Origin: Zhengitettix transpicula
Taxonomy: Eukaryota > Arthropoda > Insecta > Orthoptera > Tetrigidae
DNA: 64,000 nt
Assembly: GCA_037074705.1 (NCBI GenBank)
Contig: CM073590.1
Span: 242,165,601-242,229,600, forward strand
Direction: 5' to 3'
This document shows positions 1 through 11,235 of this stretch, piece by piece. The number at the start of each line of letters is the position of its first letter. Within the stretch, counting starts at the first letter, position 1. The translations under genes and the position numbers were made by a program. Below the pieces are notes generated by a model that saw only the letters and a list, made by a program, of their open reading frames with translations, ran no database searches and was not told the DNA's origin.

Positions 1-255
1 AGTTAAAGCAACAAAAGTCAACCACAGATCACATTAATGTGTTGCTTCTCCAGTCAAGGATACATACATATATTATCTCTGAAAGAAAAAAAATGACTTC
101 GGAGAAAATAATATTATATTTGTTCATATATCCTTAATTAGTTCAAAGAATTTACGCTTCAGCTTATTTCCATCCTCTATGACGTATTAAGTCACCACAT
201 CTCTGCTGCCACGGAGGAAGGAGTCTTTTATTCCACGTAAAATTAATCAGGATCG
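1..255. other. AT-rich stretch, nothing recognised
   Basis: No coding pattern, tRNA-like box or repeat shared with the rest of the window was seen here. Stops occur in all frames. Confidence 0.5.
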
Positions 256-297
256 CCCCCCCCCCCCCCGGCCACACACACACACACACTTTTTTTT
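256..297. repeat. Compound simple repeat C14-(CA)n-T8
   Basis: A run of 14 C is followed by a short CA dinucleotide tract and a T run. The small minus-strand frame across it is low-complexity and is not a gene. Confidence 0.9.
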
Positions 298-1577
298 AAT
301 GGTGAGTTCTTTGAATCGCGGTCGCTGATGAGAGAAATCATTACAGAATCCTCCACGACGACCAGGAAGAGAAATGAATGGACCGATTGAGACCGACCGA
401 TGACGTGGAAAGTGTTGCCGATTTCTTCTCAAGCCGAAGTTATTAAGATTTTTTACACCAGAGGGAGAGAGATTAATAATAATAAAGTAAACACTAGCTG
501 CTGTATCCTTGTAGTAACGTAATGATTTTTCCTTCCCATGGGAATTTGATTACGCGGCAGGATGGCGGTGGGTTAATAAAGGTGGGCAACGTCTAGTCGA
601 TAAAAGAAGAGTGGATAATCGATAATTGGAATATTTGTCCTGTTAATGATTGGTCCAACCGTGTTATTTATAATATAACCTTTAAATAACCCAAGTAGGT
701 TGATCATGAACGTGCACATTACGAAATGGAAGAAATGCAATTGAAAGTTTTCGAAACGTGGTGGAGAATTGAAAACAATAAAACAATGGCTGATTAAAAG
801 CCTATATAAAAATTATAAAACAATAGAATACTAAAAAAAAGAAGAATTTAAAACTATTAAAAGTAAAAATAAAAATACAAAATACCCCCAAATTAAATTC
901 AGACAGTTAGATATATTAAGGAACGAAAACAATATAACTACCGTTATAAGATGAAACACTAAAAACAAATCATAATAAAATAAATCTTCACAATTCAAGA
1001 AAATCACGTAAAAAAAATATTTTAACAACCCTGAAGCGGAAGTTGAAATAAAAAATATTCTTGAAATATAATAAAAAAAACTACTTACATTAAAAATAAA
1101 CTATAATATAAACAATTATTTTTTAAAAAAAATACTAAAAAAACAAAACAAATATACTTAAATAAAAAAAACATAATAAACAAACAAAAAATTATATAAT
1201 AATCAGGAAATTTTGAATCAACGTTAACGAAAACAATATTTTATTAAACCCTGATAAACCAAGTCAACTTTCCAGTAAACCGACATTTTTTTTAACGACT
1301 TTTCTAAAATAAATTAGAGTGACGGACGATTTGTACACAAATTAGAGAAAAGGAAAAACTTGATCAGAGACATCCTTAAGGAGGAATTGATTACTGGACG
1401 ACGTAATCGAAAGAAGGACCACATTAATGGAGTTTCAAGTCATCGTGCAAGGAAACGAACAGCGCAGTTGTTGGGCGAGGCCGAGGATTGTTAACCTGAA
1501 ATATTGAAAATTAAATAATAAAATAGCAGGCTTTTATAGTCAAAATTTTTTTATTTTTTTTATTATGAAATTTTAAA
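298..1577. other. AT-rich, gene-free stretch
   Basis: The section from about 820 to 1210 is extremely A-rich on the plus strand. The 65-residue minus-strand frame there is a run of F/L/I/Y codons produced by composition. A T6A8 junction lies near 1119-1132. The end (about 1500-1577) is flank of the hammerhead-bearing repeat that follows. Confidence 0.5.
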
Positions 1578-1615
1578 CGCGACGTTTCGTCCCCTTATTG
1601 GGACATTGTCAGGTG
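1578..1615 (-). ncRNA. Hammerhead-ribozyme-like motif, decayed
   Basis: Read on the minus strand it has CTGACAA (consensus CTGANGA, one change), a hairpin with arms GTCCC and GGGAC, then GAAACGTC. The order and spacing fit helix II flanked by the two conserved hammerhead core strands. The change at the conserved G suggests it no longer cleaves. It lies opposite to the two plus-strand copies at 1709 and 1876. Confidence 0.5.
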
Positions 1616-1708
1616 TCTGGATGTTAGAATTATATAAAAAAAAAACTGCCATTAAATTCTCAAGTTGACAATTTTTTTTACATATATATAATTGTAACTT
1701 TCAACCAC

Positions 1709-1743
1709 CTGAAGAAGTCCCGATCAGGGGACGAAACGTCGCG
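1709..1743 (+). ncRNA. Hammerhead-ribozyme-like motif
   Basis: CTGAAGA fits the CTGANGA core box. It is followed by helix II arms GTCCC/GGGAC around a GATCA-type loop, then GAAACGTC. ACGT is self-complementary, so helix III could form between two molecules, as proposed for minimal hammerheads of Penelope-like elements. Helix I pairing is weak here, so activity is doubtful. Confidence 0.6.
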
Positions 1744-1875
1744 TTTAAAATGTCATTATTAATTATTTTTTTCTGATTAAAAGGGCTGCTGATTCATTAT
1801 TTAATTTAAAATGTATAAGTGTTAAAATTTTAAGTTTACAATTTTTTTAATATAATAATTGTAACTTGCAACAAC

Positions 1876-1910
1876 CTGAAGAAGTACCGATCAGGTGACG
1901 AAACGTCGCG
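1876..1910 (+). ncRNA. Hammerhead-ribozyme-like motif, second tandem copy
   Basis: Same arrangement as the copy 167 bp upstream: CTGAAGA, a helix II hairpin and GAAACGTC. Substitutions in helix II (GTACC against GGTGAC) weaken the stem. Confidence 0.55.
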
Positions 1911-2129
1911 TTCAAAATTTCATTATTAAAATTTTCTTTCTGACTAAAAGGGCTGCTGGTTCATTATTTATTTTAAAAAATATATAATTGTTATATTCAA
2001 AATAATAAAAATTTTACGATTTATGCATTTAATTAATTATCTTCTTCTATATTTTATTTACATTTATTTATTGGAGTTTAAAATATATATTAAAATGGTT
2101 TTAATTTAATTGTATAATTAACTCCGTTT

Positions 2130-2150
2130 TCTTGTTCTTTTCAGGTAAGC
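2130..2150 (+). promoter_or_regulatory. Possible recursive-splice (ratchet) site
   Basis: A pyrimidine tract runs straight into TTTTCAG and then GTAAG, so a 3' splice site abuts a 5' splice site with no exon between. That is the form of ratchet points in very long arthropod introns. It is inference from sequence only. A similar junction lies at 34529. Confidence 0.25.
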
Positions 2151-2896
2151 CTGGTTTGATCCTCTGCTTATTTCTTTTAATGGTTTTTGGAGACCAGCGT
2201 CAGGTACGTGTGGTATTAAATTTGGCTTTTTTAATAATAAATTAATCACATTCCTTTTTTTTATGTTCAGCTGTTTAAAAATAAAACTTGCATTAATTAC
2301 CATTATTATAAAAGCTCTTGAAGTATATAAATCTTTATTACATAGTCTCGGCTTGCTGAATTTTTTTTGGAAACGTCTCACCACAAACGTAATATGGGAA
2401 CTAGTCTTGCCGTTTCGTTACGTCCCGTATTTCTTTTAGGAGCAGATAGAGAGAGAGGGGGGGGGGTGTTTCTGGTTTGCCAACGACTTGTGTTTAACCA
2501 GGGAGCGTGTTGCATGGAGCTTCCGAGAAGGACGGACGGACGACCAGAGGAGGAGGAGGAGGAGAACCTGTTCCTCGGAAATTGCAGCATCACAATTGGA
2601 ACGGACAATGCGGTGACTAACTCCCAGCAATGCAAACCTTGCGAGGAATTACAAAATAGGAAGAAAGAGAGGAAGAAAAACTCCCAGGGCGACAACAGAA
2701 GTGCAAGTGAATGAAAGTTCCTTTCCTTAGAGATTGGCAGTGCATATGTGGGTTTTCTTTCGCCACACAAGAAAATAGATCATAATTCGTGATTTTTTTT
2801 CTTCGAGCCGACATTTTGTTAACGACGAATTCAACTTTACATTTAATAAATAACAACATGGAGAAATAGTCGCACAAGAGATAAAATAAATTGACA
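2151..2896. other. Gene-free stretch
   Basis: Overlapping frames on both strands (about 2367-2877) include a G-run and a GAG/AGG-rich tract. They have low-complexity translations and no recognisable domain. Nothing else is recognised. Confidence 0.4.
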
Positions 2897-3044
2897 TCCT
2901 GTGGTGTAGGGGTCAGCGTGACTGCCCTGCATCATCACAGAGGTCCCGGGTTTGAATCCCGGCGAGGGCAAGGATGTTTCTGTGCGTGCGTGAGAGACTT
3001 ATAATAACCTGAGCTGTTGATACGACTGTGAATAAATCAATATA
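2897..3044 (+). repeat. tRNA-derived SINE, partial
   Basis: The head resembles a tRNA. A-box-like sequence around 2903-2920 is followed by a good B box in GGTTTGAATCCCG form at about 2949-2962. It matches the complete SINE at 50332 over the head, then diverges into a short tail ending in AATAAATCAATA. It is not a tRNA gene: the anticodon arm is not foldable and the body continues past the tRNA length. Confidence 0.7.
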
Positions 3045-3051
3045 TATGTAT

Positions 3052-3095
3052 TGTAATGATTAGACTTTATTACCATATATAAAAAACTTTATTAA
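3052..3095 (-). repeat. LTR-terminus-like fragment next to a TA-rich tract
   Basis: The plus-strand segment starts TGTAATGA and contains CCATATATAAAAAACTTT. It is nearly the same as the first 45 bp of the element at 25259-25850. On the minus strand it reads like the AATAAA-bearing 3' end of an LTR finishing in TTACA. The rest of the element cannot be delimited. Confidence 0.4.
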
Positions 3096-4828
3096 GAATT
3101 GTTTTTCTCTCTATAACCTGGCGGCCGCTCTCCTTTAATAGTATGGGAAACGATGGTCCCTGTTTTTCAGATAATCGGTTTCCGGGAGTGAGGCCTGTTT
3201 AAATCGATACGTCTTTGACGTGGAAGCTTCTGATTGGTTGTAAGCAGTGACGTCACTTCCCTTTATTTAGAAATGTTTCACTTCAAAAAGAAGTTGCGCC
3301 GTGGATTTTGTGGACGACAACGATTGGACTGGACGACTGATGGGAGTAGGACTCGGTCGGAAGTGGTTGCTGTGTGACCTCCGGAGCGCGGCCCCAAATG
3401 AACTGAGACTGTTCCATTTTTGGGCTGACAGCCATTGTTCTCGACTCCTTATTAATGAATCTCCCGGTGGCTTCGAGCATCTAGATTACACCCCGAGATT
3501 GCAGTTAACAGTGCCAAGACAATGAGCACGGATTGCGGAACGATGAGAACTGGCAGGATGGACCTGACCGAGACTTGAGATATCGCATCTAGAAGCGTCG
3601 ATGGCAAAGAGAGAGAAACGCTGCAGCTCCACGAGGAGATGTCTCCGTTCTTCCGTGACCTCAACCACCAGCTGTATTCTGGGATTTCCACTCCATAGGC
3701 TTAGTTTCGAATCCTTTCACTGGAAGAAGCTTGGTCTCTGTTCCCTTCAGTGGTACCAACCTGCCGTCCACTCCATAATACCACGAGTTTACCTTTCGGA
3801 AGAGGGTGGCCTGAGTATTCCGACGACTCTTGGTTATATAAGAGACTTAAAACCCTGCTGCCATATTGACTCCCGTAGTTCTCTCCGCTCCCAGCTTCAG
3901 CGAGACTGTTGCTATTTCTTTTCTCTCTCGTTCCTTTTCTTCTTTTTAATTCCCTCTTCTTTTTTACCCGTATGTGGTTAGCGGGTTTCATGTTTGTCCC
4001 GATCTGTCCGCTATTAAATTCCCGCTTGCAGTTACTCAGTTTTCGGCCTGTGCTGCTGCTGCTGGCTGACTGGCTTAAAGGTGAGATTTATTTCGCACCT
4101 ACGAACGAGGCTGCCTTGTGTCGGCCTGCGGTCAGGCCACCGAGTTCAGCCGTGATAAATTACCACGACGTGACTGTTGTCGTCTTCGTCGATTTTTCCT
4201 TCTTAATTTACTTTGGATAAGGTCACTGTACAAAAATTTTTGTTCGCTCGTCTCTCTACCTCGTCCATTCTTACCAGTTCTCAGGAAGTGGATTTCTTAT
4301 ACTTTTTTTTTTGGTAACGATTTCCCCCTACCGAGAACACGCGGCCGCTCTAAGGCGGTGAATTGTGTGAATGCAAAACGCTGATCCTCCATTCTTTATC
4401 TTGTTGACCTTCCAGAAGCCGATTTTTGGGGTCCCATAACACGTCCATCCGTCGCTGACCAATTTGATAATTAATACAAAACGTCGCAGTATCACCAACC
4501 TCCCAAAAAAAATTACTGTTAAATCAATTGAAATAGTTTTCACTATAAAATGTCATCGAATTCCCAGAAGATAATAATTTACGACAGTTAAAATGCAAAA
4601 TTTATATTTTTAATAACGAAAACGTTACTGTTATGAATCGGTTCTAAATAGATCAACACTCACAGAATAAAACGTTAAGTAACTGACGTTCTTCACGGCC
4701 ATTTTAAATATTTTTCCTCAGGGTTGTAAATGGCTGACTGATGCAACTGTCTCATGATCCGGATTGAAAAATTAATATTTCCTGGATACGACGAAACCGA
4801 AAAGATATCGTGAGAAAGTTGGACTTTG
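3096..4828. other. Gene-free, moderately GC-rich stretch
   Basis: Many overlapping short frames on both strands (3283-4384) reflect fewer stops in GC-richer DNA. None has a recognisable domain. One TGACGTCA palindrome is at 3247. A link to the LTR-like end at 3052 is possible but unproven. Confidence 0.35.
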
Positions 4829-5112
4829 GTAGGGAATGCTGCGTCCTCACAGCAAACCTCCTCTGCCGTCATCGGACGGGCGTGTGGGACAAGCACCAGG
4901 TTTTTTTCTAGGGTTTTCCCTGCATCATTTTTAGGCTAATTGCCGGGTAGGATCCTTAAACTATAGTCCGAGGACCCTAGTTAACTTTTGGCTACCTTGC
5001 TCTACCTTTCCGCATCCCCACTTTCACTCCCTTTCCTATGCTATAAGAGAGGAGTTTCCACTATGTGAACTACCCTATACATAGCCTGTCTACACCTTCT
5101 TCTTCTACTAGC
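4829..5112 (+). repeat. R-family SINE-like retroposon, 5'-truncated
   Basis: Begins inside the consensus (AATGCTGCGTCC), continues through AGGGTTTTCCCTGCAT, GGGTAGGATCCTTAAACTAT and CTAGTTAAC, and ends with the type II tail (ACATAGCCTGTCTACACC) before a CTT-rich run. It abuts the next copy head to tail. Confidence 0.85.
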
Positions 5113-5620
5113 CTGCGAAAGCATTCCTTTCCGGAGAGCTTTGGGGGAGAGGCTACGTTTAGGGATGCCTCGTCATCTCTCTGAATTTTTGATCTAAGGT
5201 TTCCACAAACCGAGGCACCACGGCCTGTTTTGAGAGGTGTATGTTCATGGGTCGCAGAACCTTAGGCATACCTGTCGAGTTGTCCGCTGTTCCCATTGGA
5301 ATAGTCAGCCAGCTGCCTCCAAAACTGATTGAGGCACGGAGAAGGAAATTCTACGTCCCCACAGCAAATCCTTCTCACGCCATTGGAAGGGCGTGGGACA
5401 AGCACCAGGAGCCCGATGCAGATTTTTCTAGGGTTTTCCCTGCTTCACTTTTAGGTGAAATTCCGGGTAGGATCCTTAAACTGTTGCCCGGGGGCCCTAG
5501 TTAACCCTTGGCTACCTTTCTCTACCCTTTTCATCACCCTTGTCAAATCCCTTCCTATGCTATTACAAGGGAAGTTGGCAACACGTGGATCAACCTCAAC
5601 ACCTTCTTCTTCTTCCAGGA
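5113..5620 (+). repeat. R-family retroposon, near full length
   Basis: Starts GCCTGCGA with the GAGAGCTTTGGG variant of the 5' end. It then has the frame-free body shared by all copies (cacggcctgttttgagagg, cagctgcctcc, gggcgtgggacaagcacc) and a diverged type II tail. Its 87-residue frame is fortuitous. Confidence 0.85.
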
Positions 5621-5757
5621 CCCCCCGTACTTCGGTCAGTTTCGAGAATGTGTATATTTTGGGGTAGCAGATCTTTGGGCATACGATAAGAGTCGTCCGC
5701 TTTTCCCACTGGTACCTTCCTCTACCTTTCCGTATCCCCACTTTCAGTCCCTACACT
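5621..5757 (+). repeat. R-family retroposon, internally deleted fragment
   Basis: Only the part around TGGGCATACG and CGTCCGCT is present, joined directly to the 3' section TACCTTCCTCTACC. The middle of the element is missing. It is the third copy in a row in this cluster. Confidence 0.6.
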
Positions 5758-7034
5758 TTATTTAAATGTTTTAATGGGCCTGTAAGTGCTTGAGGAGCAG
5801 CGCATGGCGTGGAAAAGACGGACACCAGAGAAATAATTGACAGTGGCATTTGGACCTTGCGAGTCATACATGTGGAAGGCGGATCCCCGTTTTGTTCGCC
5901 CTCGACGGTGTTTACGGTACCCGACGACGGACATAACTCAGACGCGATCAAGTTTGTGTTTCTCCCAATAACGCGCGGCCATTAATTTGATCGTGGTGCA
6001 GATTTCCAATAACTCCGGCGAGTTATGGCGGCGGCCGTGGGTATTTGCATAAGACACACACAGAGAGACGCACGCACACACGTGGTTTCCGCGGCGGCTC
6101 ATTAGTGCGCAATTAATAAGTCCGCTAACAGCGGGGGAGTTCCTTTCCCTTCGACGACGCGATTTATTACGAATACGCCAAGTGCTTGAACATGGCCTCC
6201 GTCGGCAGGCTAATGGCGTGTATGCGTGGAAGACGAAATTTGGAAGTACATAAATTGAAAGGCAAACTGACTACCTTCGCCGTACCTTAAACACGTGGAA
6301 GCAGTCGAGGAGAAGAAACGAACGGTAATGTCCACGCGGCTGTCGTTGAACACTGGAGGAATGGTGCACAAAGTATCCTCCCCCTTTACACCAGCGAAAA
6401 TTATTAGCAGGCTCCCTCAACCCTTAGTTAGATTTTTGCCGACGATATCGTAACATACTGGCAGCTGCATTGTAACTCCAGGCGGACCTCCAGCGATTAA
6501 ATAACAGCAGCACTGGTATACAGAATCTCTGACGCAAGCTGGAAGTCGGCGCTTCAGCGTATTTTTTTTTGTTTTGTTTTGGCAACACTTCATTTTGTAT
6601 CCTGTTCGTGCATGTAAAATTTTTTTTTTTAAAAAAAAACACAGATATCGCACAGTCAAGTTTTTCCAGAATTTAAAGCAGTCATTACAGACGATTAATT
6701 ACATTGTTTTCTCTTTAATGTTTGTACCAATGATATTTTTTTAATGAAAAAGAAGGTTAAAATAAATATAATAAATAACTGCTATCAATGGTTAAACGTC
6801 ACTATTATTTTATTCAGAATATTGAGACTATTCCCAACTGATACGCCGAGCTCCAACACCTCCAAGGTCATCAGAAAATCCAAAAGACGTTGGCCTCTGG
6901 CATAAATTAAAGAGGACCATCAAAATAAGGGGCGTTCATTCATCCCGCCATATTAGCTTAGACAGTAATATTCGTAGACGTATTGCTGATTCTCCCAAAT
7001 ATGAATAAAGTATGGGGAAAAAAATGTTCATGAA
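5758..7034. other. Gene-free stretch
   Basis: No gene recognised. A T11A9 junction lies at 6620-6639. About 5940-6230 is GC- and CG-richer, with a short CA tract near 6055-6080. Confidence 0.4.
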
Positions 7035-7405
7035 GAGACGGAGGGGGCTACCTGCTCCTCTCTCCGTTTGTGAACTAAGAATCGCCTAAAAGTGATGCAG
7101 GAAAAGTCCTAGAAAAATCTGCATCAGGTAGGTTGAGTATTTGGTACTCATCCCACGTCCTTCGCTGGAAGACACGAGACGGGTTTTTACTATGGGGACG
7201 CAGCATTCCCTTCTCCGAGTTCCTGGACCAGTTTAGGAGGCAGCGGGCCGATTATTTCAATAGGAATACCAGCAACTCTTACCAAGGTCTGCGACCCCTC
7301 AAAACAGGTCGAGGTGCCTTAATTCAAGAAAACCGGAGAGAGAGAGGAGAAGGCATCCCCAATGGTAGCCTCCTCCAGAGCTCTCTGAGAATCAGTTTTC
7401 ATAGT
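7035..7405 (-). repeat. R-family retroposon, minus strand, joined to an inverted stub
   Basis: The minus-strand copy covers about 7080-7405, from the hammer-shaped 5' end (AGAGCTCTCTG) to the ATGCAGG/TTTTCCTGCAT region. It lacks the usual 3' half. Immediately upstream, 7035-7079 is a short plus-strand R 5' segment ending GTGAACTAAG, so the two pieces meet head to head at about 7080. Confidence 0.7.
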
Positions 7406-8198
7406 TTTAGAATTTTTTTAAAAAAAAAATATGCCAGTGGAACTGATAGAGAAGGCGTGGGATGTTGATCTCGTTTCTAATTTACTTAACAGAACAACGA
7501 ATTAGAGACTTATAATTAAGAAATGATACCGAAATATGGATAAAAACAGTAAAGAATCTTTTAAATAACTATTCTGGCGTTTAAGGTAAATTATAAGTAA
7601 ACAACAGCCTTTTGTAGAAGGAAAAAAAATACAATTAATAAAAATTACACTACGTTTCGTCGCTAAATTGCGCCAACTTCAATATGACGTTTTACAAAAT
7701 TTTTAAAGTCAGGATCTTATTTGGTAGCTCCATCATGCTGTTACGAAATGGTTGGAAGGGAGGTGGTAAATATCTTCAAAGATTTGCATGACTTGACGAG
7801 ATATTAATATATTTTTCTAAAATACGCCTGTGTACGTAGACTTCCCACATGACAGGCATAAATCACTATCAGATACTGCAGGGGTTGATTCTTATAAATC
7901 TCTCATTTTAATACTTGAGAAAATCAAGGTGTTGAAGATCGTCACTGGACGGTCTGACGTGATCAACAGATCAGATGATTCCACTGTAGTTAGGACAACT
8001 ATCATTGGAAGATTTTTTAAATCCCTGACGTCATCACGAGAAGCTCTGTTCTTCGTACAGTTCTTCGGTGTTTCTTCACGTCAGAAAAGGATGCACCAAT
8101 CTTTGTACAATATAAAGAATTATGTTGTCACCTTGGCACAAATAGTTGAGGACACGTGAAGTACAGTAATTCTTGGTTAATCTTTTGGTCTCTCTGAT
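7406..8198. other. Gene-free stretch before the 71-bp array
   Basis: Contains a T7A10 junction at 7413-7429 and a TGACGTCA at 8026. A 109-residue plus-strand frame (7830-8159) has no recognisable motif and no codon pattern that would make it convincing. Confidence 0.4.
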
Positions 8199-9250
8199 CT
8201 TTTCAGTTCTTTGTTTCCTTTCCAGTCTCTTCTTCCACACAACCTGTACCATTTACTTGGGCTGTGGATTCTTTTCAGTCCATCCTAGCTTCCAATCACC
8301 TTCTTCCACTCAACCTGTACCATTTACTTGGGCTGTGGATTCTTTTCAGTCCATCCTAGCTACCAATCACCTTCTTCCACGCAACCTGTACCATTTACTT
8401 GGGCTGTGCTTCCTCTTCAGTCCATCTTATCTTTCAATCACCACCTTCCATACAGCCTTACTTGGGCTGTGGTTTCTTTTCAGTTCCTTGTTTAATTCCA
8501 GTCAGCGTATTCCACTCAACCAGGACCATTTACTTGGGCTGTGGATTCTTTTCAGTCCATCCTAGTTACCAACCACCTTCTTCCACTCAACCTGTACCAT
8601 TTACTTGGGCTGTGGATTCTTTTCAGTCCATCCCAGCTTCCAATCATCTTCTTCCACTCAACCTGTACCATTTACTTGGGCTGTGCTTCCTCTTCAGTCC
8701 ATCTTATCTTTCAATCACCACCTTCCATACAGCCTTACTTATGCTGTGGTTTCTTTTCAGTTCCTTGTTTAATTCCAGTCAGCGTATTCCACTCAACCAG
8801 GACCATTTACTTGGGCTGTGGATTCTTTTCAGTCCATCCTAGCTTCCAATCACCTTCTTCCACTCAACCTGTACCATTTACTTGGGCTGTGGATTCTTTT
8901 CAGTCCATCCTAGCTACCAATCACCTTCTTCCACTCAACCTGTACCATTTACTTGGGCTGTGGATTCTTTTCAGTCCATCCCAGCTTCCAATCACCTTCT
9001 TCCACTCTAGCTCTACCATTTACTTGGGCTGTGGTTTCTTTTCAGGTCCTTGTTAAATTCCAGTCACCATATTCCACTCAAATCAGGACCATTTACTTGG
9101 GCTGTGGTTTCGTTTCAATCCACCTTAGCTTCCCATTGACTATCTTCCACTCAACCTGTACCATTTACTTGGGCTGTGTTTTCTTTTCAGTCCATCTTAG
9201 CTTCCAATCACTTTCTTTCACTCAACCTGTACCATTTACTTGGGCTGTCA
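8199..9250 (+). repeat. 71-bp satellite with four-monomer higher-order repeat
   Basis: About 15 monomers carry ACCATTTACTTGGGCTGTGG followed by TTCTTTTCAGTCC. Successive ACCATTTACTTGGG sites at 8248, 8319 and 8390 are exactly 71 bp apart. Diverged monomers (for example the one with ATACAGCC, and the one with GTTCCTTGTTTAATTCC) recur every 277-284 bp, so about four monomers form a larger unit that was amplified. The long frames across it exist because the monomer has few stops, and each monomer shifts the frame. Confidence 0.95.
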
Positions 9251-9778
9251 GTGCCTGAGAGTCTACAGGACAACTTCACTGATCCTTTTGATTTTAATTC
9301 AATTACATTAGCTATTTTTGAATTCGTCAGCAAAGTAGAGTACACTTTTTTTTTAATTCTTCTGTGTTTTTCCCCATATCTATTAACACGCGGTCAAGTA
9401 CACACACAGACAGAAGGACGAAAGTGTTTTTCTTGTTTCGTCTCTTTGTTCGTGAGTGTGAGTGTTTTATTTTTAAAGGGCGTAGCCTTCTTGGGTTTTA
9501 TTTTTCGAGTGTAGAGGTGATAGGATGAAGGTCACCAGATACTGAGCAATCCTTCGTAGATAAAGATATCTTTATAGGTCTCACCCATTTCGCCGTAACT
9601 CGCTGCCCCGATATTACTACTGAAAGTTATTACGTTCCTCAATCTCAGATAAAACTTTCGACTGCTGACGTAAAAATCGTTGAATGAGTTAATAAAAAAA
9701 GAACAAATTTAAAAGCTACTGATTTGAGAGAAATTATTCTTTGCTCGGTTGCACCACTAGTTCTTTCTAGTTCTAGGA
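9251..9778. other. Gene-free stretch
   Basis: The region after the array has T-rich sequence and no recognised gene or repeat. Confidence 0.4.
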
Positions 9779-11041
9779 AATAAAGCAGTGTTTGTTTGTA
9801 TATTTGTATGTTTGTTTGTATGTTCCTTATACAAATCTACACCGGTGGAGAAAATTTCACCAAATTTCGTACACGTCTTTTTTGCGACCAGGAAACAAAC
9901 ACTGTTGGAGTGAGACACGCCTACTACCCCCAGGAACGGGGGTGGAAATATTCATACATGCTAAATGGGCCGATATTTGAGTGCGATAAACATTTTTAGA
10001 AGCTAAAGAGATTGATAGTGTTTCTACCGATATTATATGAGTATAATTTCTACCTCCTTACAGCATGGTAAAAAGGTTAGGGGAGGCGTTACAAAAAATA
10101 ACGCGACTACAACCGATATTAGAGTAAAATCCAGGGTTATAGATGTCGCTGAGTTTAATTATGATACTCAACTTGCAGTTTAAACCTCACGGGTGGGGGT
10201 AAACGGGGGTGTAAATTTTCAAACATACTAAAACGGTCTTTATTTGCGTCTCATAAATATTTTTAGAAGCGAAAGAGATGGATAGTATTTCTACCGATGT
10301 TATCTGAGTATAATTTCTACCTCCTTACAGTATGGTAAAGAGGTTAGGGGAGGCTTTACAAAAAAATAACGTGACTACAACCGATATTGGAGTAAAATCC
10401 AGGGTTATGGATGTCGCCGAGAATAATTATGACATTCAACTTCCAGTTTAACCCGCACGGGTGGGGGTAAACGGGGGTGGAAATTTTCAAACATGTTGAT
10501 CGACCGATATTTGTGGCCAATAAAGATCTTTCGATATCAATTAAATTAATAACATTTCTGTAGATATTCTCTGTGTATAATTTCAACCCTTTTCGTCATG
10601 GGACGGGAGCACGCTCAGGTGTGCGGGTGGAGGTGCGTTATATATAAATAACGGAAAAACAACCGAAAATCGAATCACGTCCGGGGTTATGGATGTCGCA
10701 GAGTTTTATTCTGAAAAACTGGGTAACGGAGCTGGGCGGGGGGTAGAAATTTTGAAACAATTAACGGGCCGATTTTTACGTGGAATAAATACTTTCTGTT
10801 TATCCCACAGCAGCGGGGGTCGAAATTTTCTAACACGTTCAAACGGCCGATATATTCATCGAATGAAATTATTTCGGGGTCAATGAGTTCTACCCCGTTC
10901 GGAATAGGAGGTGAACACATTTATAGGGATAGTGGTCGAGGAGCGTTACATTAAAATACCCCCCAACAGCAACGTAGATTGGAGGTGAATCGAGGGTTTA
11001 TGGATAAATGACATCCCGGGCAACGCCGGACACCCAGCTAG
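9779..11041 (+). mobile_element. Helitron-like non-autonomous element with internal tandem repeats
   Basis: Begins near a TTTGTATGTTTG tract, followed by text of the kind CACCAAATTTCGTACACG. It ends GGGCAACGCCGGACACCCAG plus CTAGT. A GC-rich 3' segment ending CTAG before T is the usual 3' end of Helitrons, and the absence of terminal inverted repeats agrees. No Rep/helicase coding sequence is present. A single-unit relative lies at 21290-21562. Confidence 0.45.
9990..10900 (+). repeat. 267-bp internal tandem repeat
   Basis: About 3.5 units. The motif GTATAATTTC recurs at 10041, 10308 and 10575 with a constant 267-bp step, together with GGTTATGGATGTCGC and CGGGTGGGGGTAAACGGGGG. Divergence rises toward the 3' end. 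Confidence 0.85.
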
Positions 11042-11235
11042 TTCAAAATAAACCTAAGAGAAAGAAATGTTAAGAATCTGTTCCGAGAGAAAAAAAAAGG
11101 CTATTAAATTTAGCAGTTTTTTTACAGAGAGTCGACTCTCGATAGTTTCGGGTCCCATATAATTTTTCCATGACGACGAAGAGAATTTCTTTTTGCTGTC
11201 TGGCAACGTTGGTTTAAAATTAGAGGGCACTTACG

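Larger units (their letters stand above)
1660..1995 (+). repeat. Tandem pair of about 167-bp units, each with a hammerhead motif
   Basis: Two direct copies (about 1660-1826 and 1827-1995) share a T-rich lead, a hammerhead-like core, and a tail containing AAAAGGGCTGCTG and TTCATTATTT. An inverted relative of the tail lies at about 1500-1577. The layout resembles the tandem terminal repeats of Penelope-like elements, but no coding part remains beside it. Confidence 0.6.

Noticed and set aside
2897..3000. Possible tRNA gene
   Set aside because: Good B box, but the acceptor and anticodon arms do not fold and the sequence matches the SINE at 50332.
7830..8159. 109-codon plus-strand frame
   Set aside because: No known motif and no homologous copy in the window. 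Length alone is not enough.
8199..9250. CRISPR-like array
   Set aside because: The 71-bp units are contiguous without unique spacers, and the sequence is eukaryotic. It is a satellite.
8173..9258. Long plus-strand frames (up to 171 codons) with repeating LYHLLGLW-type peptide
   Set aside because: They are reads of the 71-bp satellite, which shifts frame each monomer. No start context, domain or codon pattern supports a protein.
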